Source: Candidatus Ichthyocystis hellenicum (GTDB taxonomy: Bacteria; Pseudomonadota; Gammaproteobacteria; Burkholderiales; 2013Ark19i). From it: a stretch of DNA of 64,000 bases. Both the position numbers and the translations under genes were made by a program. The notes beneath the pieces were generated by a model. That model saw only the letters and a list, made by a program, of their open reading frames with translations. It was not told the origin of the DNA and did not search any database. Position 1 is the stretch's first letter, and every line of letters begins with the position of its first letter. Shown here one piece after another: positions 26,696 through 35,377 of this stretch. The DNA lies in contig NZ_LN906597.1 in assembly GCF_001460935.1 (NCBI RefSeq), forward strand, positions 1,649,773 through 1,713,772. The letters are read 5' to 3'.

Positions 26696-28123
26696 ATGTT
26701 GCGCAGAACTAAGATTATTGCAACCGTTGGCCCGTCTTCTAACACAGAAGAAACTATAACGGCACTTGTTGATGCTGGTGTCGATGTGTTTCGTCTTAAT
26801 TTTTCTCATGGAAGTACTGAGGAACATAAAAATACAGCTCAAATTATCAGATCGGTAGAAGAAAAACTTGGAAGAGAAGTAGCACTTCTAGGTGATCTTC
26901 AGGGACCTAAAATAAGGATAGGTGAATTCGAAAATGGCCTGATTGTACTAAAAGAACAGCAATCATTCACACTTGATGCCGGACATGATTATCACCTTGG
27001 CAACGAATCTCAGGTTCATATAGGATATCCTCAACTGCCGCAGGAAGTATCCGTAGGTGACATGCTTGTTCTAGACGACGGCAGGATAACCATGGTAGTA
27101 GAAAACATAGATGGTAGTCTAGTTAAGTGCCGTGTGCAAAATGCAGGAATTTTATCAAATCATAAAGGAGTAAACCGACATGGAGGTGGTTTATCTGCTG
27201 CTGCACTAACATCAAAGGATATTGAGGATATTAAGGTTGCTGCAAACATAGGGGTGGACTACCTAGCAGTATCTTTTCCCAAAAGTGCTGCTGATATGTA
27301 CATGGCACAGCAATTAATGAGAACGTCTGGCGGAGATGCTCTTTTAATTGCTAAGATTGAACGAGCAGAAGCTATAGAATTATTGGAAGAAATATTATCA
27401 GCCTCAGATGGAATAATGGTAGCTCGTGGTGATTTGGCCGTAGAAGTAGGTGACGCTGCAGTACCGGCGTTGCAAAAAACCATGGTTAGAATGGCAAGAT
27501 TGAACCACAAGATCAGTATTGTTGCTACGCAGATGATGGACTCTATGGTTGAGTCTCCTATTCCAACTCGTGCTGAGGTATCTGATGTAGCTAACGCGGT
27601 CCTGGATGGTACAGATGCGGTGATGCTATCTGCTGAAACAGCCTCAGGAAAACACCCTATTGCTACAGTAATTAGCATGGCAAAGGTGTGCGTAGAGGCC
27701 GAACATTTTAGCTCTCCATCGTTTGAGAAACAGGTAACCGACTGCAAGTTTACACGTCTTGATCAGTCTATAGCTATGGCAGCACTTTTTGCAGCCAATC
27801 ACCTTAATGTAAAAGCCATCGCAACTCTAACTCAGTCTGGTTTTACCGCTATGTGGATTTCTCGCATAAATAGTGGTATACCGATTTTTGCATTGTCACC
27901 TGAAAAGTCCGCACGCAGAAAAATGAAATTGTTCCGCCACGTGCACCCTCTTCCTATACCTAACATAACCAACGATACCAACCGGTGCATTAGAGAGGTG
28001 GAAAACACCCTACTAGGTGAAGGAGTAGTATCTTACGGTGATACCATTATAATGACTTTCGGAGAACCACTCGGAATTACAGGTGGAACCAACACTATGA
28101 AACTGCTGCACATAACCAAGTGA
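26696..28123 (+). CDS. pyk: Pyruvate kinase
   Basis: Last step of glycolysis: phosphoenolpyruvate plus ADP to pyruvate plus ATP, with Mg2+ and K+. ATG 26696 follows GGGGAG five bases upstream and is preferred over ATG 26675. In the 475 aa: RLNFSHGS (33-40, with Arg33, Asn35, Ser37), GDLQGPKIR (66-74), HKGVNRHGGGLSA (156-168), AKIERAEA with the catalytic Lys220 and metal-binding Glu222, ARGDLAVE with Asp246, TQMMDSM with Thr278, and PTRAEVSDVANAVLDGTDAVM. The GDLQGPKIR and GGGLSA forms resemble the E. coli PykA type. Complete, monocistronic, and the last housekeeping gene before family B. Confidence 0.97.
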   Translation: MLRRTKIIATVGPSSNTEETITALVDAGVDVFRLNFSHGSTEEHKNTAQIIRSVEEKLGREVALLGDLQGPKIRIGEFENGLIVLKEQQSFTLDAGHDYHLGNESQVHIGYPQLPQEVSVGDMLVLDDGRITMVVENIDGSLVKCRVQNAGILSNHKGVNRHGGGLSAAALTSKDIEDIKVAANIGVDYLAVSFPKSAADMYMAQQLMRTSGGDALLIAKIERAEAIELLEEILSASDGIMVARGDLAVEVGDAAVPALQKTMVRMARLNHKISIVATQMMDSMVESPIPTRAEVSDVANAVLDGTDAVMLSAETASGKHPIATVISMAKVCVEAEHFSSPSFEKQVTDCKFTRLDQSIAMAALFAANHLNVKAIATLTQSGFTAMWISRINSGIPIFALSPEKSARRKMKLFRHVHPLPIPNITNDTNRCIREVENTLLGEGVVSYGDTIIMTFGEPLGITGGTNTMKLLHITK

Positions 28124-28480
28124 TGAAGTATATAGATTTAGCAATACATAATTGTTAGCATAAGCACAAAATATTTGTCTTTACAGTCTTAGACCCAATA
28201 GGTAGTGTACAGCGGCAGGGTGCTGTTATTATTTGCATGGTAACTGATATATTTACCCATTCAATTGATTTTTTTGTATGTATATTTAAACAAAACTGAA
28301 AATATTGACAAAAATGAAAAATGCTTTAGGTCTCTTCTCCTTTTATAAGTATTTATACCTATGACAAGTACCATCGTTTATTAATGTATTCGTATTAGAG
28401 ATACAATGTTATTGTCATTTTCAAATAATTAGTATTAATTCATTAATATAGTATGTTAACCATAAGGTACGTGTATCAAC

Positions 28481-28542
28481 CATATCAATTTTGATATGAC
28501 AAAAACAAAAATTATTGATTACATCAACCTTTCTGTTATGGT
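28481..28542 (+). promoter_or_regulatory. Palindromes and extended -10 promoter upstream of family B member 1
   Basis: CATATCAATTTTGATATG (28481-28498) has perfect 8-bp arms around TT. Seventeen bases further, TTGAT-TAC-ATCAA (28515-28527) repeats the same ATCAA/TTGAT half-sites. The second palindrome overlaps TTGATT (28515-28520), a possible -35, which is 16 bp from TGTTATGGT, a possible extended -10 (28534-28542). This reads as a promoter with two operator-like sites at the head of the family B array. The rest of 28124-28626 shows no gene. Confidence 0.45.
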
Positions 28543-28626
28543 AAAGTCACAGCAAGTTTTGGGAAAATGATAAGTGCGAGCCTGCGCTGACGCTGAGTTT
28601 ATGAAGATTGATTTAGATTAATAGGA

Positions 28627-29736
28627 ATGCCTACATTGAGTGCCACTGTATCTAAAAGCCCTATGAGCTTGCTTGAATTGAGTCTTAACAAATGCTCAGA
28701 AAAATTTTCCGGCAAGTACTGCGGCGATTCTGACCTAAAATCTATAAAGTATTTAGATATGCTTGATATAATGGGGGCTGTTCCTGTACTAGAAAAAAGC
28801 GGGATATCACTGTTGTCCAAATATGAAGACCCCAAAAAATATCAGTCAGAAAAATCTTTACCCAAATGTGTATCTAGCATTATGGAGAGAGAAGTACCTA
28901 TATTTCCTTGGAAAAAAGAAATATTAAAATTGAAACTCAGTATTAATGATTACCGAGCAGAACTGTTACTAAAAAGAGAGTCTTATTTAAATTCAGAACA
29001 TTCAAGACAATCTTTTATGAAGTTAGTTAAGTTTAATGCTGACCAAATGGAATGTTTTTTAAATTTCATTGAAAAGGCAGAGAATTCATTGTCATCAATA
29101 TTATATTATCCTCCAGAATATAAAAAACTACATAATATAGTTACTGTAGCGAGTGGAGTAACATTAAAACTAAAGGATGAAATTACATATTTGATAGACT
29201 TATTGTCGGATAAACTGAAGATATTCACAATAAGAGGGGCAATAATGAATTCAGAATTATCGTCACTCGTATCTGAACTTATAGAAGCAATAGATATATC
29301 TATATCAACTATATCTACTATAGAGGGAACAATATTTAATTTTATAGGACGTAATAATTTTCTGTGCCTCGAGGATATCTTGGGTAAGGAAGAAGTCTAT
29401 GTAAGCAATTGCTACAATAATCTAAGGTGTATGAAAAAATTTATGAAAGATATCTTCAGTAACTCCCCTATAAGAAAAATTTTCCCAAGTAAAGAAAGAA
29501 ATCATCTAAAGAGAGAAATACGAGAATTAGAAACAAAAATAAGGGAATCGGAAATGAATTTAGAAGAAATGTACCGTTTTTTACATGTAAGATACAGCGT
29601 ACTGGTAAATAGTAAATCCTTAGAAATAGAAAAAATGGAATCATCACCACAAAAATCGTCACGAGAAAGATGTATAAACCAGAAGAAAGTATCTTTCTTA
29701 AAAAAAGAGATAATGGAAATGAAATCGTTTATATGA
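28627..29736 (+). CDS. Family B member 1, diverged
   Basis: 369-aa protein of unknown function, the most diverged family B member. Its relation rests on three C-terminal features: NFLCLEDILGKEE for the CNFVxLEDMMEMFE box, YRFLHVRYSVLVNSKSLEIE for the SFLRxKYxxLIxxKKLRI segment, and an end in KKEIMEMKSFI. The N-terminal MSLLELSLNKC corresponds weakly to SLLELS. The long basic/acidic segment REIRELETKIRESEMNLEEM suggests a coiled coil near residue 300. ATG 28627 has AGGA directly before it, too close to be ideal. First gene after pyk and under the palindromic promoter region. Confidence 0.8.
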   Translation: MPTLSATVSKSPMSLLELSLNKCSEKFSGKYCGDSDLKSIKYLDMLDIMGAVPVLEKSGISLLSKYEDPKKYQSEKSLPKCVSSIMEREVPIFPWKKEILKLKLSINDYRAELLLKRESYLNSEHSRQSFMKLVKFNADQMECFLNFIEKAENSLSSILYYPPEYKKLHNIVTVASGVTLKLKDEITYLIDLLSDKLKIFTIRGAIMNSELSSLVSELIEAIDISISTISTIEGTIFNFIGRNNFLCLEDILGKEEVYVSNCYNNLRCMKKFMKDIFSNSPIRKIFPSKERNHLKREIRELETKIRESEMNLEEMYRFLHVRYSVLVNSKSLEIEKMESSPQKSSRERCINQKKVSFLKKEIMEMKSFI

Positions 29737-29851
29737 GCTCTAATTATTTAATGTAGTACCTATTCCTATCCAACAAAGGATGGCATTTAATTAGTGTAGC
29801 TAGTCGCTTACCTTTACTTATTAAATATTTTATGTGTACGTGCGCATAATT

Positions 29852-29920
29852 TTTACAAAACCATGCACTGACATAAATAGGATGGCGTCCTTACAGAATA
29901 GGGGTTACCGCTACGGTCAT
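29852..29920 (+). promoter_or_regulatory. Promoter and leader of family B member 2
   Basis: TTTACA-N16-TAAATA (29852-29879) then GGATGGCGTCC, a small hairpin CCTTA-CAGAA-TAGGG and TTACCGCTACGGTCAT. The leader resembles that of members 5 and 6 (GGATGGTGTCC, hairpin, CGTCGGCAT). The rest of the 322-bp stretch 29737-30058 shows no gene. Confidence 0.4.
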
Positions 29921-30058
29921 TATATCGTCAACTAATTGTATTTTTAATAAAACCAGTATTACCTAATTTAATACTCATATAAAAACATAGTTTGCCTAAC
30001 TTAAGTTGCATATATATAATGAAAATTAATTCCTTTAAGTAAGTTATTAGGAGCTGAA

Positions 30059-31498
30059 GTGGCACACCAGGTGACTGTAATTTATGGATACAGCCCCCCC
30101 ACCTTACAAAAATTATCTGTGGGATGTTTGTTCGATTTGTATCTGGAAGAATCAATTAGCACTATGTCCCAGCTTACCATTAATGATGCTGTTGAAGCAG
30201 CATTGCTTATGAAACGAAATAGAGTAAACATTACTAAATATGAGTCTATAAAAGATAGCTATAGGAATGATAGCATTCAATTCTCTGGTAGTTATGAATT
30301 TTATCTTTACCATGATTGCTCTATCTATCGCAATTCATCTCTATCGGGTAATTTTGAAGAACTTAAAGCATTAACCCAATGTAAAATGTATATGGATAGA
30401 ATTATTAAGAAATATGATGAGTTTTCTAATGATTTTACAAATCCATGTAAGAATGGCAGTAAGTGGGAAAACCATCCCATATGTCAAACAATTTACAACG
30501 AAGACGGAAGAAATATAATTGAAAACTACAATCACAGAAAAGACATAATTTTCTCACTTCCGCAAACTCCTGATTCAGGAATAGAGCTGGAAGGGGTTTT
30601 TTATTATCATGATCCTCTAGTTCTTTTCCCAATATCTAGGGACCTGTTACAGTCACCTTATATTGTGCTGTCTGAATTAAAAAATATTGCTTCGTCAGTA
30701 ATTAAATACTTAAGAGAATCCCTGTCTGTTCTAGAAAAGTCGTCTTCTCAAATAAGAGGAAATTTGCATTGTTTGCTAATTTCATCATGCCTACAAATAA
30801 AGTACTCAGCTTCTTCTTTACTTAAATACGCAGCAGATAGAGAAAGTTATGAATCACATCCAAGTAATCAATATCACTATGCTACCTGTGGAAAAGAAGA
30901 ATTATTTATTAAATCGTTAGATGTAATAATATGTACTAAAAATCTAATGCAGGATATAGAATCTCTAAAGGAAAATATTTTTAAAATAATTGATTTATGT
31001 AATTTTATTCCACTGGAAGACGCCATTGAAATATTTAATAATAGGATTTCAACTGCCAAAAATATTATTAGTAGAATTAACATATCAAAGTCCAACAAAA
31101 AATCTGATACAGGATGCTGTGGTAGTAGTGAAGAATTTTTTGATAATCAACGGTTTGAGATAGAACAGTATGAAGAAAGAAGCACTAAAACGGAAACGTT
31201 AATATCTTCAATTGATCTAAGTAACCTTAGCATGACTCCTTACTTACTAGGACTTAAATCACCAGACACGATTATAGAAAGAAAGCTAGTGCCATTCATA
31301 TTGGAGTCTAAAATGGAAATTTGCAAAATATCTTCTTTCTTGAAAATAAAATACCCCTCTCTCATAGTTAAAAAAATGATTGAGATAGAAGAGCTTAGAA
31401 ATAAAACTATAACCTCTTCTTCCATCCATATTAAAGAATCAATAAAAAATCTAGAAAAAGATATAGAAGAAATGAAAGTTTTCTTAAAAAATAATTAA
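30059..31498 (+). CDS. Family B member 2 (long type)
   Basis: 479-aa protein of unknown function. GTG start with TAGGAG five bases upstream. Boxes: SPPTLQKLSVGCLF (12-25), AVEAALLMKRNRVNITKYE (44-62), HPICQTIYNEDGRNIIENY (139-157), IIFSLPQTP (163-171), YYHDPLVLFPI (182-192), LQIKYSASSLL (245-255), LCNFIPLEDAIEIFNNRI (313-330), SSFLKIKYPSLIVKK (425-439) and DIEEMKVFL at the end. The stretch between the CNFIPLED box and the final segment carries an insert of about 60 residues, rich in Ser/Glu. No signal peptide or membrane helix. Only 63 bp separate it from member 3, so the two may be cotranscribed. Confidence 0.92.
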   Translation: MAHQVTVIYGYSPPTLQKLSVGCLFDLYLEESISTMSQLTINDAVEAALLMKRNRVNITKYESIKDSYRNDSIQFSGSYEFYLYHDCSIYRNSSLSGNFEELKALTQCKMYMDRIIKKYDEFSNDFTNPCKNGSKWENHPICQTIYNEDGRNIIENYNHRKDIIFSLPQTPDSGIELEGVFYYHDPLVLFPISRDLLQSPYIVLSELKNIASSVIKYLRESLSVLEKSSSQIRGNLHCLLISSCLQIKYSASSLLKYAADRESYESHPSNQYHYATCGKEELFIKSLDVIICTKNLMQDIESLKENIFKIIDLCNFIPLEDAIEIFNNRISTAKNIISRINISKSNKKSDTGCCGSSEEFFDNQRFEIEQYEERSTKTETLISSIDLSNLSMTPYLLGLKSPDTIIERKLVPFILESKMEICKISSFLKIKYPSLIVKKMIEIEELRNKTITSSSIHIKESIKNLEKDIEEMKVFLKNN

Positions 31499-31561
31499 TA
31501 AAATTGTCAAGTATGCAATTGTATTTATGGAAGACAGATTATAGAATTAGTATCGAAAAGT

Positions 31562-32890
31562 ATGATACCGTTGCACCACGATTCTTGCTATGTTGACTGT
31601 GGCTCTACTGTGAATAATATTGTTTATTTTAACCCTTGCTCTTTGGCAGAGTTATCCGTTGGGTCTATCCTTGGAATTGATTGCAAGGAATCTATGGCGC
31701 ATTTATCACAACTATCTACAAGAGAGGTTATTGAATGTACGTTGCTTATAAAACGCAGTAAAGTAAATGACACCAAGTACGAGAATATTTGGGAGAGTAA
31801 TAGTAAAAATAAATTCAGCAGTAACTACCAATTCTCCCCTAGTGATTACGAAATATTAAGCAATAGTGCCGAGCTCAAGTCAATTATAAAGTGTAAAAAT
31901 AACATCATTAGTATTACTAGTATGTATGAAAATTATTTTTCAAAGAATTCACCCTCAGAAATAAATGATGGTTACTGGAACATGCACCCTATGTTTAGGG
32001 TAATTTACAACAAGGAAAGTAAAGATATAATCGACGGCTATCATGAGAAAAGGGATCAAATCTTATCCCTCCCGGAACAATCTAACGCTATTGTTAAAAA
32101 TTTAACCTTTCCAAAAACAAGGACTCATGAAAATGACTTCTATCACCGCGATCCTCTGTTTTTTCTAACCACTGATTCTATTTACTCATCTATGTATAGC
32201 AAACCTTATATCTCAATTAATTTAATCATTTTCTATTCCTCACATACAATGAATTTATTAGTTGAATCAATGGGTATTTTGGAAGATTATCGTTGCTGTA
32301 TACGTAAGCAACTATACCACTTGTTTATGGCAGCTTTCCTACAGCTTAATAACCTCAATTTATTGTTAAAAGAGTCAATATCAAGAATAAAAAATAAGTC
32401 GTTTATTGAAAAAGAAGAATCCATTGTGGAATCTCTAAGAATAATATCTTGTTTGAAAAAATCTGGTAAGTACTTACTTGTACTGAGAGATAAAATTGTC
32501 CCTGTAATGGAGTGTTGCAATTTTGTGTCTTTAGAAGATGCAGTAAAGATACTGCAAAACAAAATTTCATATTCAAGTGCCATGCTTTGTAAAGAAAAAA
32601 ATCTAGGCTCAATAGAAAAAGATGTGCTGAGGTGTTGCATAATAGAGTCCAATAATGAAATTAGGAAGATATTATCTTTCTTAAAAAGGAAATACCGACA
32701 TCTTGTAATCAAAAAAGAATTAAGAATTAGGTACTTACAAAGAAAAATTTCTATGGATACCAAGAAAAATACAGATGAAATACAACTTTCCCCCTTCTTT
32801 GTGAGTAGTGTTAAGGAGTTGGTTAAAAAATTAGAAAATGAAATAAAAGAGATGCGATCGCATAAAAAAGGGCTAACTAATAAAAGATGA
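31562..32890 (+). CDS. Family B member 3 (long type)
   Basis: 442-aa protein of unknown function. Boxes: YFNPCSLAELSVGSILGIDC (26-45) with KESM following, VIECTLLIKRSKVNDTKYE, HPMFRVIYNKESKDIIDGY, QILSLPEQS, YHRDPLFFLT, LYHLFMAAFLQL, CNFVSLEDAVKILQNKI, LSFLKRKYRHLVIKKELRI and EIKEMRSHKK at the end. An N-terminal extension of about 25 residues (Cys-rich, HHDSCYVDC) precedes the family start. The ATG overlaps a TATGATACCGTTG sequence like the promoter boxes of family A; a ribosome site is not clear. Followed by a 577-bp stretch that holds the promoter of member 4. Confidence 0.92.
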   Translation: MIPLHHDSCYVDCGSTVNNIVYFNPCSLAELSVGSILGIDCKESMAHLSQLSTREVIECTLLIKRSKVNDTKYENIWESNSKNKFSSNYQFSPSDYEILSNSAELKSIIKCKNNIISITSMYENYFSKNSPSEINDGYWNMHPMFRVIYNKESKDIIDGYHEKRDQILSLPEQSNAIVKNLTFPKTRTHENDFYHRDPLFFLTTDSIYSSMYSKPYISINLIIFYSSHTMNLLVESMGILEDYRCCIRKQLYHLFMAAFLQLNNLNLLLKESISRIKNKSFIEKEESIVESLRIISCLKKSGKYLLVLRDKIVPVMECCNFVSLEDAVKILQNKISYSSAMLCKEKNLGSIEKDVLRCCIIESNNEIRKILSFLKRKYRHLVIKKELRIRYLQRKISMDTKKNTDEIQLSPFFVSSVKELVKKLENEIKEMRSHKKGLTNKR

Positions 32891-33467
32891 CTATGGTAAT
32901 TTAAGCATAAAATTTACATAGTAATAGCGATAGTATTGTATGAATTGGAAGGTGATCGACCCAAACTAAATTTTGACCTATCCTACATTAATAATGAAAA
33001 ATAAGGGACATGATATTTATTACTACACAGAAAAATCATTTTGTTGTAACAGCATGAGACTCTGAAATAATAACTACGACAAACGTATTATCAAAATAAA
33101 ATCTACTATTGGCTAAATTTCAACTATAATATATTTCTCCACATTATCATCAATTACTGTTAAACAAAAATTGTGCATTCTCCCCTAATGGACAAATATT
33201 GAGTCAACTGTAATTATTGACCATGTTTACTGTTTGGCATAAAAAATTATTTCACCAGATAAAACATAAAGCTATTGGTTAGAAAATAAATACCAATATC
33301 TTTGCATATTCAAATATACCTATATATATTTTATGCATATTTATTGACGTTTCCTGTGCGTAATAATACCATCGCCGAGGAATGATGTACCCATGAACGC
33401 TTGTGAGATTAGCGTCGGCATCTGATTTGTATTCAAGCTGTAGCAATAAAATAGGACCTTTTAGACC
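32891..33467. other. Spacer homologous to 35140-35377 and 37661-38001
   Basis: No gene. From about 33113 onward the sequence is shared with the spacers upstream of members 5 and 6, including the promoter and leader described separately, so it belongs to the duplicated cassette. Confidence 0.6.
33344..33372 (+). promoter_or_regulatory. Promoter of family B member 4
   Basis: TTGACG, 17 bp, TACCAT. The same arrangement occurs at corresponding places before members 5 and 6. A leader of about 95 bases follows, with a ten-codon open frame at 33393-33425. Confidence 0.5.
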
Positions 33468-34940
33468 ATGAATAATATTGGTTCTTCTTCTACTGAGAGT
33501 AGCTCAAAAGAGCGATCGAGTATGAATCGGTGGGGTATGGATGAATCAAGTGTATCAAAAATTAGATTACTTGATTCCATGTTCAATATTAGTGAAAAAG
33601 AGTCAATTTTTAACTTAGGCAAATTCCGCCGTAGTGATGGCAATGGTGCCGCGTGGAGTGTTGCTTTGCATAAACATGGAATAAGTAGAACACATCCTGA
33701 TTACTGGAAATTTCGCTGTGGAACACATCCTGATTGCAGGAAATTGCGCATCGGACCGATGAAAAAGCAATTCTGCTACAGTAGAGTAAATTTAGCTTGG
33801 CATTTGACTGAAATTCCAGAGGAAGATATTGTAGAATTAGATCGTCTTATAAATAATGCAGGAAATCGTAGGATTACATACTCTGACGATACCATGTATG
33901 AGAATAATGTTGACGTTTCTCGAGATCAAGCTCTCAGAGAATTTTGTGCAATCAACTACAATAAATTTGATAATTATAAAGAGCTTGGAGCTTTAGTACA
34001 GCTGAAAGTATGTATAGATAAAGTAATTGAAGAGAGAGACGCCTACCTTTCTAAAACATTTTTTTGTCATATTGATCATAGTATTCCAGATGATGGTAGT
34101 CTGGACGGATCTGCCTCGGAACATGAATGGTCGTCCCACCCAATGTATATGGTTGTTCATTCCAGTAATAGCAGTGATATTTTGAAAAATTATGACAGCA
34201 AAAAACATATTCTCTTTTCTCTTCCTGAGCCTCATTACTTACAGTATGGGGATGCGGGAAATCCAATAAAACGACCTTCACCTTCAGATGCCGTGTTTTA
34301 TAATCTTGATCCTCTCTGCTTTTTAGGAAATGCTTATAATAAAGTGGATGCTTGTTGCCCACATTCTTATGTTCACGGAGGAATGTGTGGATGTTTGTTT
34401 TCCAGCATGATGGATAAGACGATTCATTCTTCCAGAGAAGTATTGTTGCCATTGATTAAGTTATCAGCTTCCTTAGTAAGATCTCGCAAGAACATAAGTA
34501 AAAAAATATATCACTTGATATCGGCTCATATCTCATACATAAGGTACTTATTTATTTTTTTACGTGAAAATGTAAGAGAATTCTTGAGAAGTAGAAATTT
34601 ATTGTCTTCACTAACTACTACTAGGAATTTCATATATGAATCAGGATATGACGGAAAGATGGATCGCATCGGTATAAAGGACGGAAATAATATAGAATCG
34701 TTGAAGATTATAAGTTGTGTAAGGAGATTCATTAATGCTGTTTCTTTATTAGAAAAAAACATCATTCCCGTTATAGACTTACTAAACTTTGTAAACTTAA
34801 AAGATGAAGCGGTAGTGCCTGGAATAACACTTGCAAAATATGTAAATACTGACAGTGCCATGATGGAAACAACACAATTTGATGATGTGGTAGAAGAAAT
34901 AGGAACGTTGTTCACCGAACCAACTCCGGAACAAACTTGA
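33468..34940 (+). CDS. Family B member 4 (long type, truncated C terminus)
   Basis: 490-aa protein of unknown function, one of a close trio with members 5 and 6. N-terminal Ser-rich leader MNNIGSSSTESSS, LLDSMFNISEKESIFNL (34-50), QALREFCAINYNKFDNYKE (154-172), SSHPMYMVVHSS (222-233), ILFSLPEP (248-255), FYNLDPLCFLGN (277-288), then a Cys/His cluster C296, C297, H299, H303, C307 (CCPHSYVHGGMC), and IIPVIDLLNFVNLKDE (432-447). After the last box the usual SFLRxKY segment and EIKEMExFL end are missing; the protein ends in VVEEIGTLFTEPTPEQT. A 33-bp in-frame tandem duplication encodes two HPD...(W/R)K segments (about 75-96). A minus-strand relic of member 7 follows directly. Confidence 0.92.
   Translation: MNNIGSSSTESSSKERSSMNRWGMDESSVSKIRLLDSMFNISEKESIFNLGKFRRSDGNGAAWSVALHKHGISRTHPDYWKFRCGTHPDCRKLRIGPMKKQFCYSRVNLAWHLTEIPEEDIVELDRLINNAGNRRITYSDDTMYENNVDVSRDQALREFCAINYNKFDNYKELGALVQLKVCIDKVIEERDAYLSKTFFCHIDHSIPDDGSLDGSASEHEWSSHPMYMVVHSSNSSDILKNYDSKKHILFSLPEPHYLQYGDAGNPIKRPSPSDAVFYNLDPLCFLGNAYNKVDACCPHSYVHGGMCGCLFSSMMDKTIHSSREVLLPLIKLSASLVRSRKNISKKIYHLISAHISYIRYLFIFLRENVREFLRSRNLLSSLTTTRNFIYESGYDGKMDRIGIKDGNNIESLKIISCVRRFINAVSLLEKNIIPVIDLLNFVNLKDEAVVPGITLAKYVNTDSAMMETTQFDDVVEEIGTLFTEPTPEQT
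33690..33755 (+). repeat. 33-bp in-frame tandem duplication
   Basis: Two adjacent 33-bp units starting ACACATCCTGATT encode THPDYWKFRCG and THPDCRKLRIG. Member 5 has both units, member 6 only one. Confidence 0.8.
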
Positions 34941-34954
34941 TAGTGTGCAAATTA

Positions 34955-35138
34955 CTATACTGTCGGTTTATTCAATAACGCTTCCATTGCTCCTATTTCG
35001 TCATCAAACATTTTAACCTATTATCAACGCATTCTACTAGGACTGGTATAAACTGATTCTCGGCATAAGAGTTGTAATTATTTCCCCCAATTTTCTTAGA
35101 TGAGATATTATTATTCTTCTGCGAGCAATTATATTAGC
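34955..35138 (-). pseudogene. Relic of member-7-like gene (3' end)
   Basis: Matches the last 180 bp of member 7 on the minus strand, at the same distance from the plus-strand gene end as in the intact pair 6/7. Frame damaged. It breaks off at GCGAGCAATTATA, after which the promoter spacer of member 5 begins. The stretch 34941-35377 has no other gene. Confidence 0.8.
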
Positions 35139-35253
35139 ATAAAAAATTATTTCACCAGATAAAAAGTAAAGCTATCAGTTAAAAAAATAAATACCAATCT
35201 CTTTGCATGTTAATAATTGTCAAATATACCTATATATATTTTATGCATATTTG

Positions 35254-35335
35254 TTGACGTTCCCTGTGCGTAATAATATCATCACCAAGGGATGGTGTCC
35301 CCATGAGCACTTATGGGGTTGTCGTCGGCATCTGA
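35254..35335 (+). promoter_or_regulatory. Promoter and leader of family B member 5
   Basis: TTGACG, 17 bp, TATCAT (35254-35282). The leader contains GGGATGGTGTCC, a hairpin CCCCAT-GAGCACTT-ATGGGG (35299-35318) and a ten-codon open frame at 35303-35335 ending TGA, in the same place as in members 4 and 6. Confidence 0.5.
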
Positions 35336-35377
35336 TTTGTATTCAATCTGTGGCAATAAAATAGGACTTTTTAGATT

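Noticed and set aside
27259-27747. 162-codon antisense frame within pyruvate kinase
   Set aside because: Opposite to a fully conserved pyk; long antisense frames are expected opposite Ala/Gly/Asp-rich coding sequence.
34051-34452. 133-codon antisense frame within family B member 4, with counterparts in members 5 and 6
   Set aside because: Shadow of the DPLCFLGN and CCPH..GGMC region; no start signal and the sense protein is conserved across the family.
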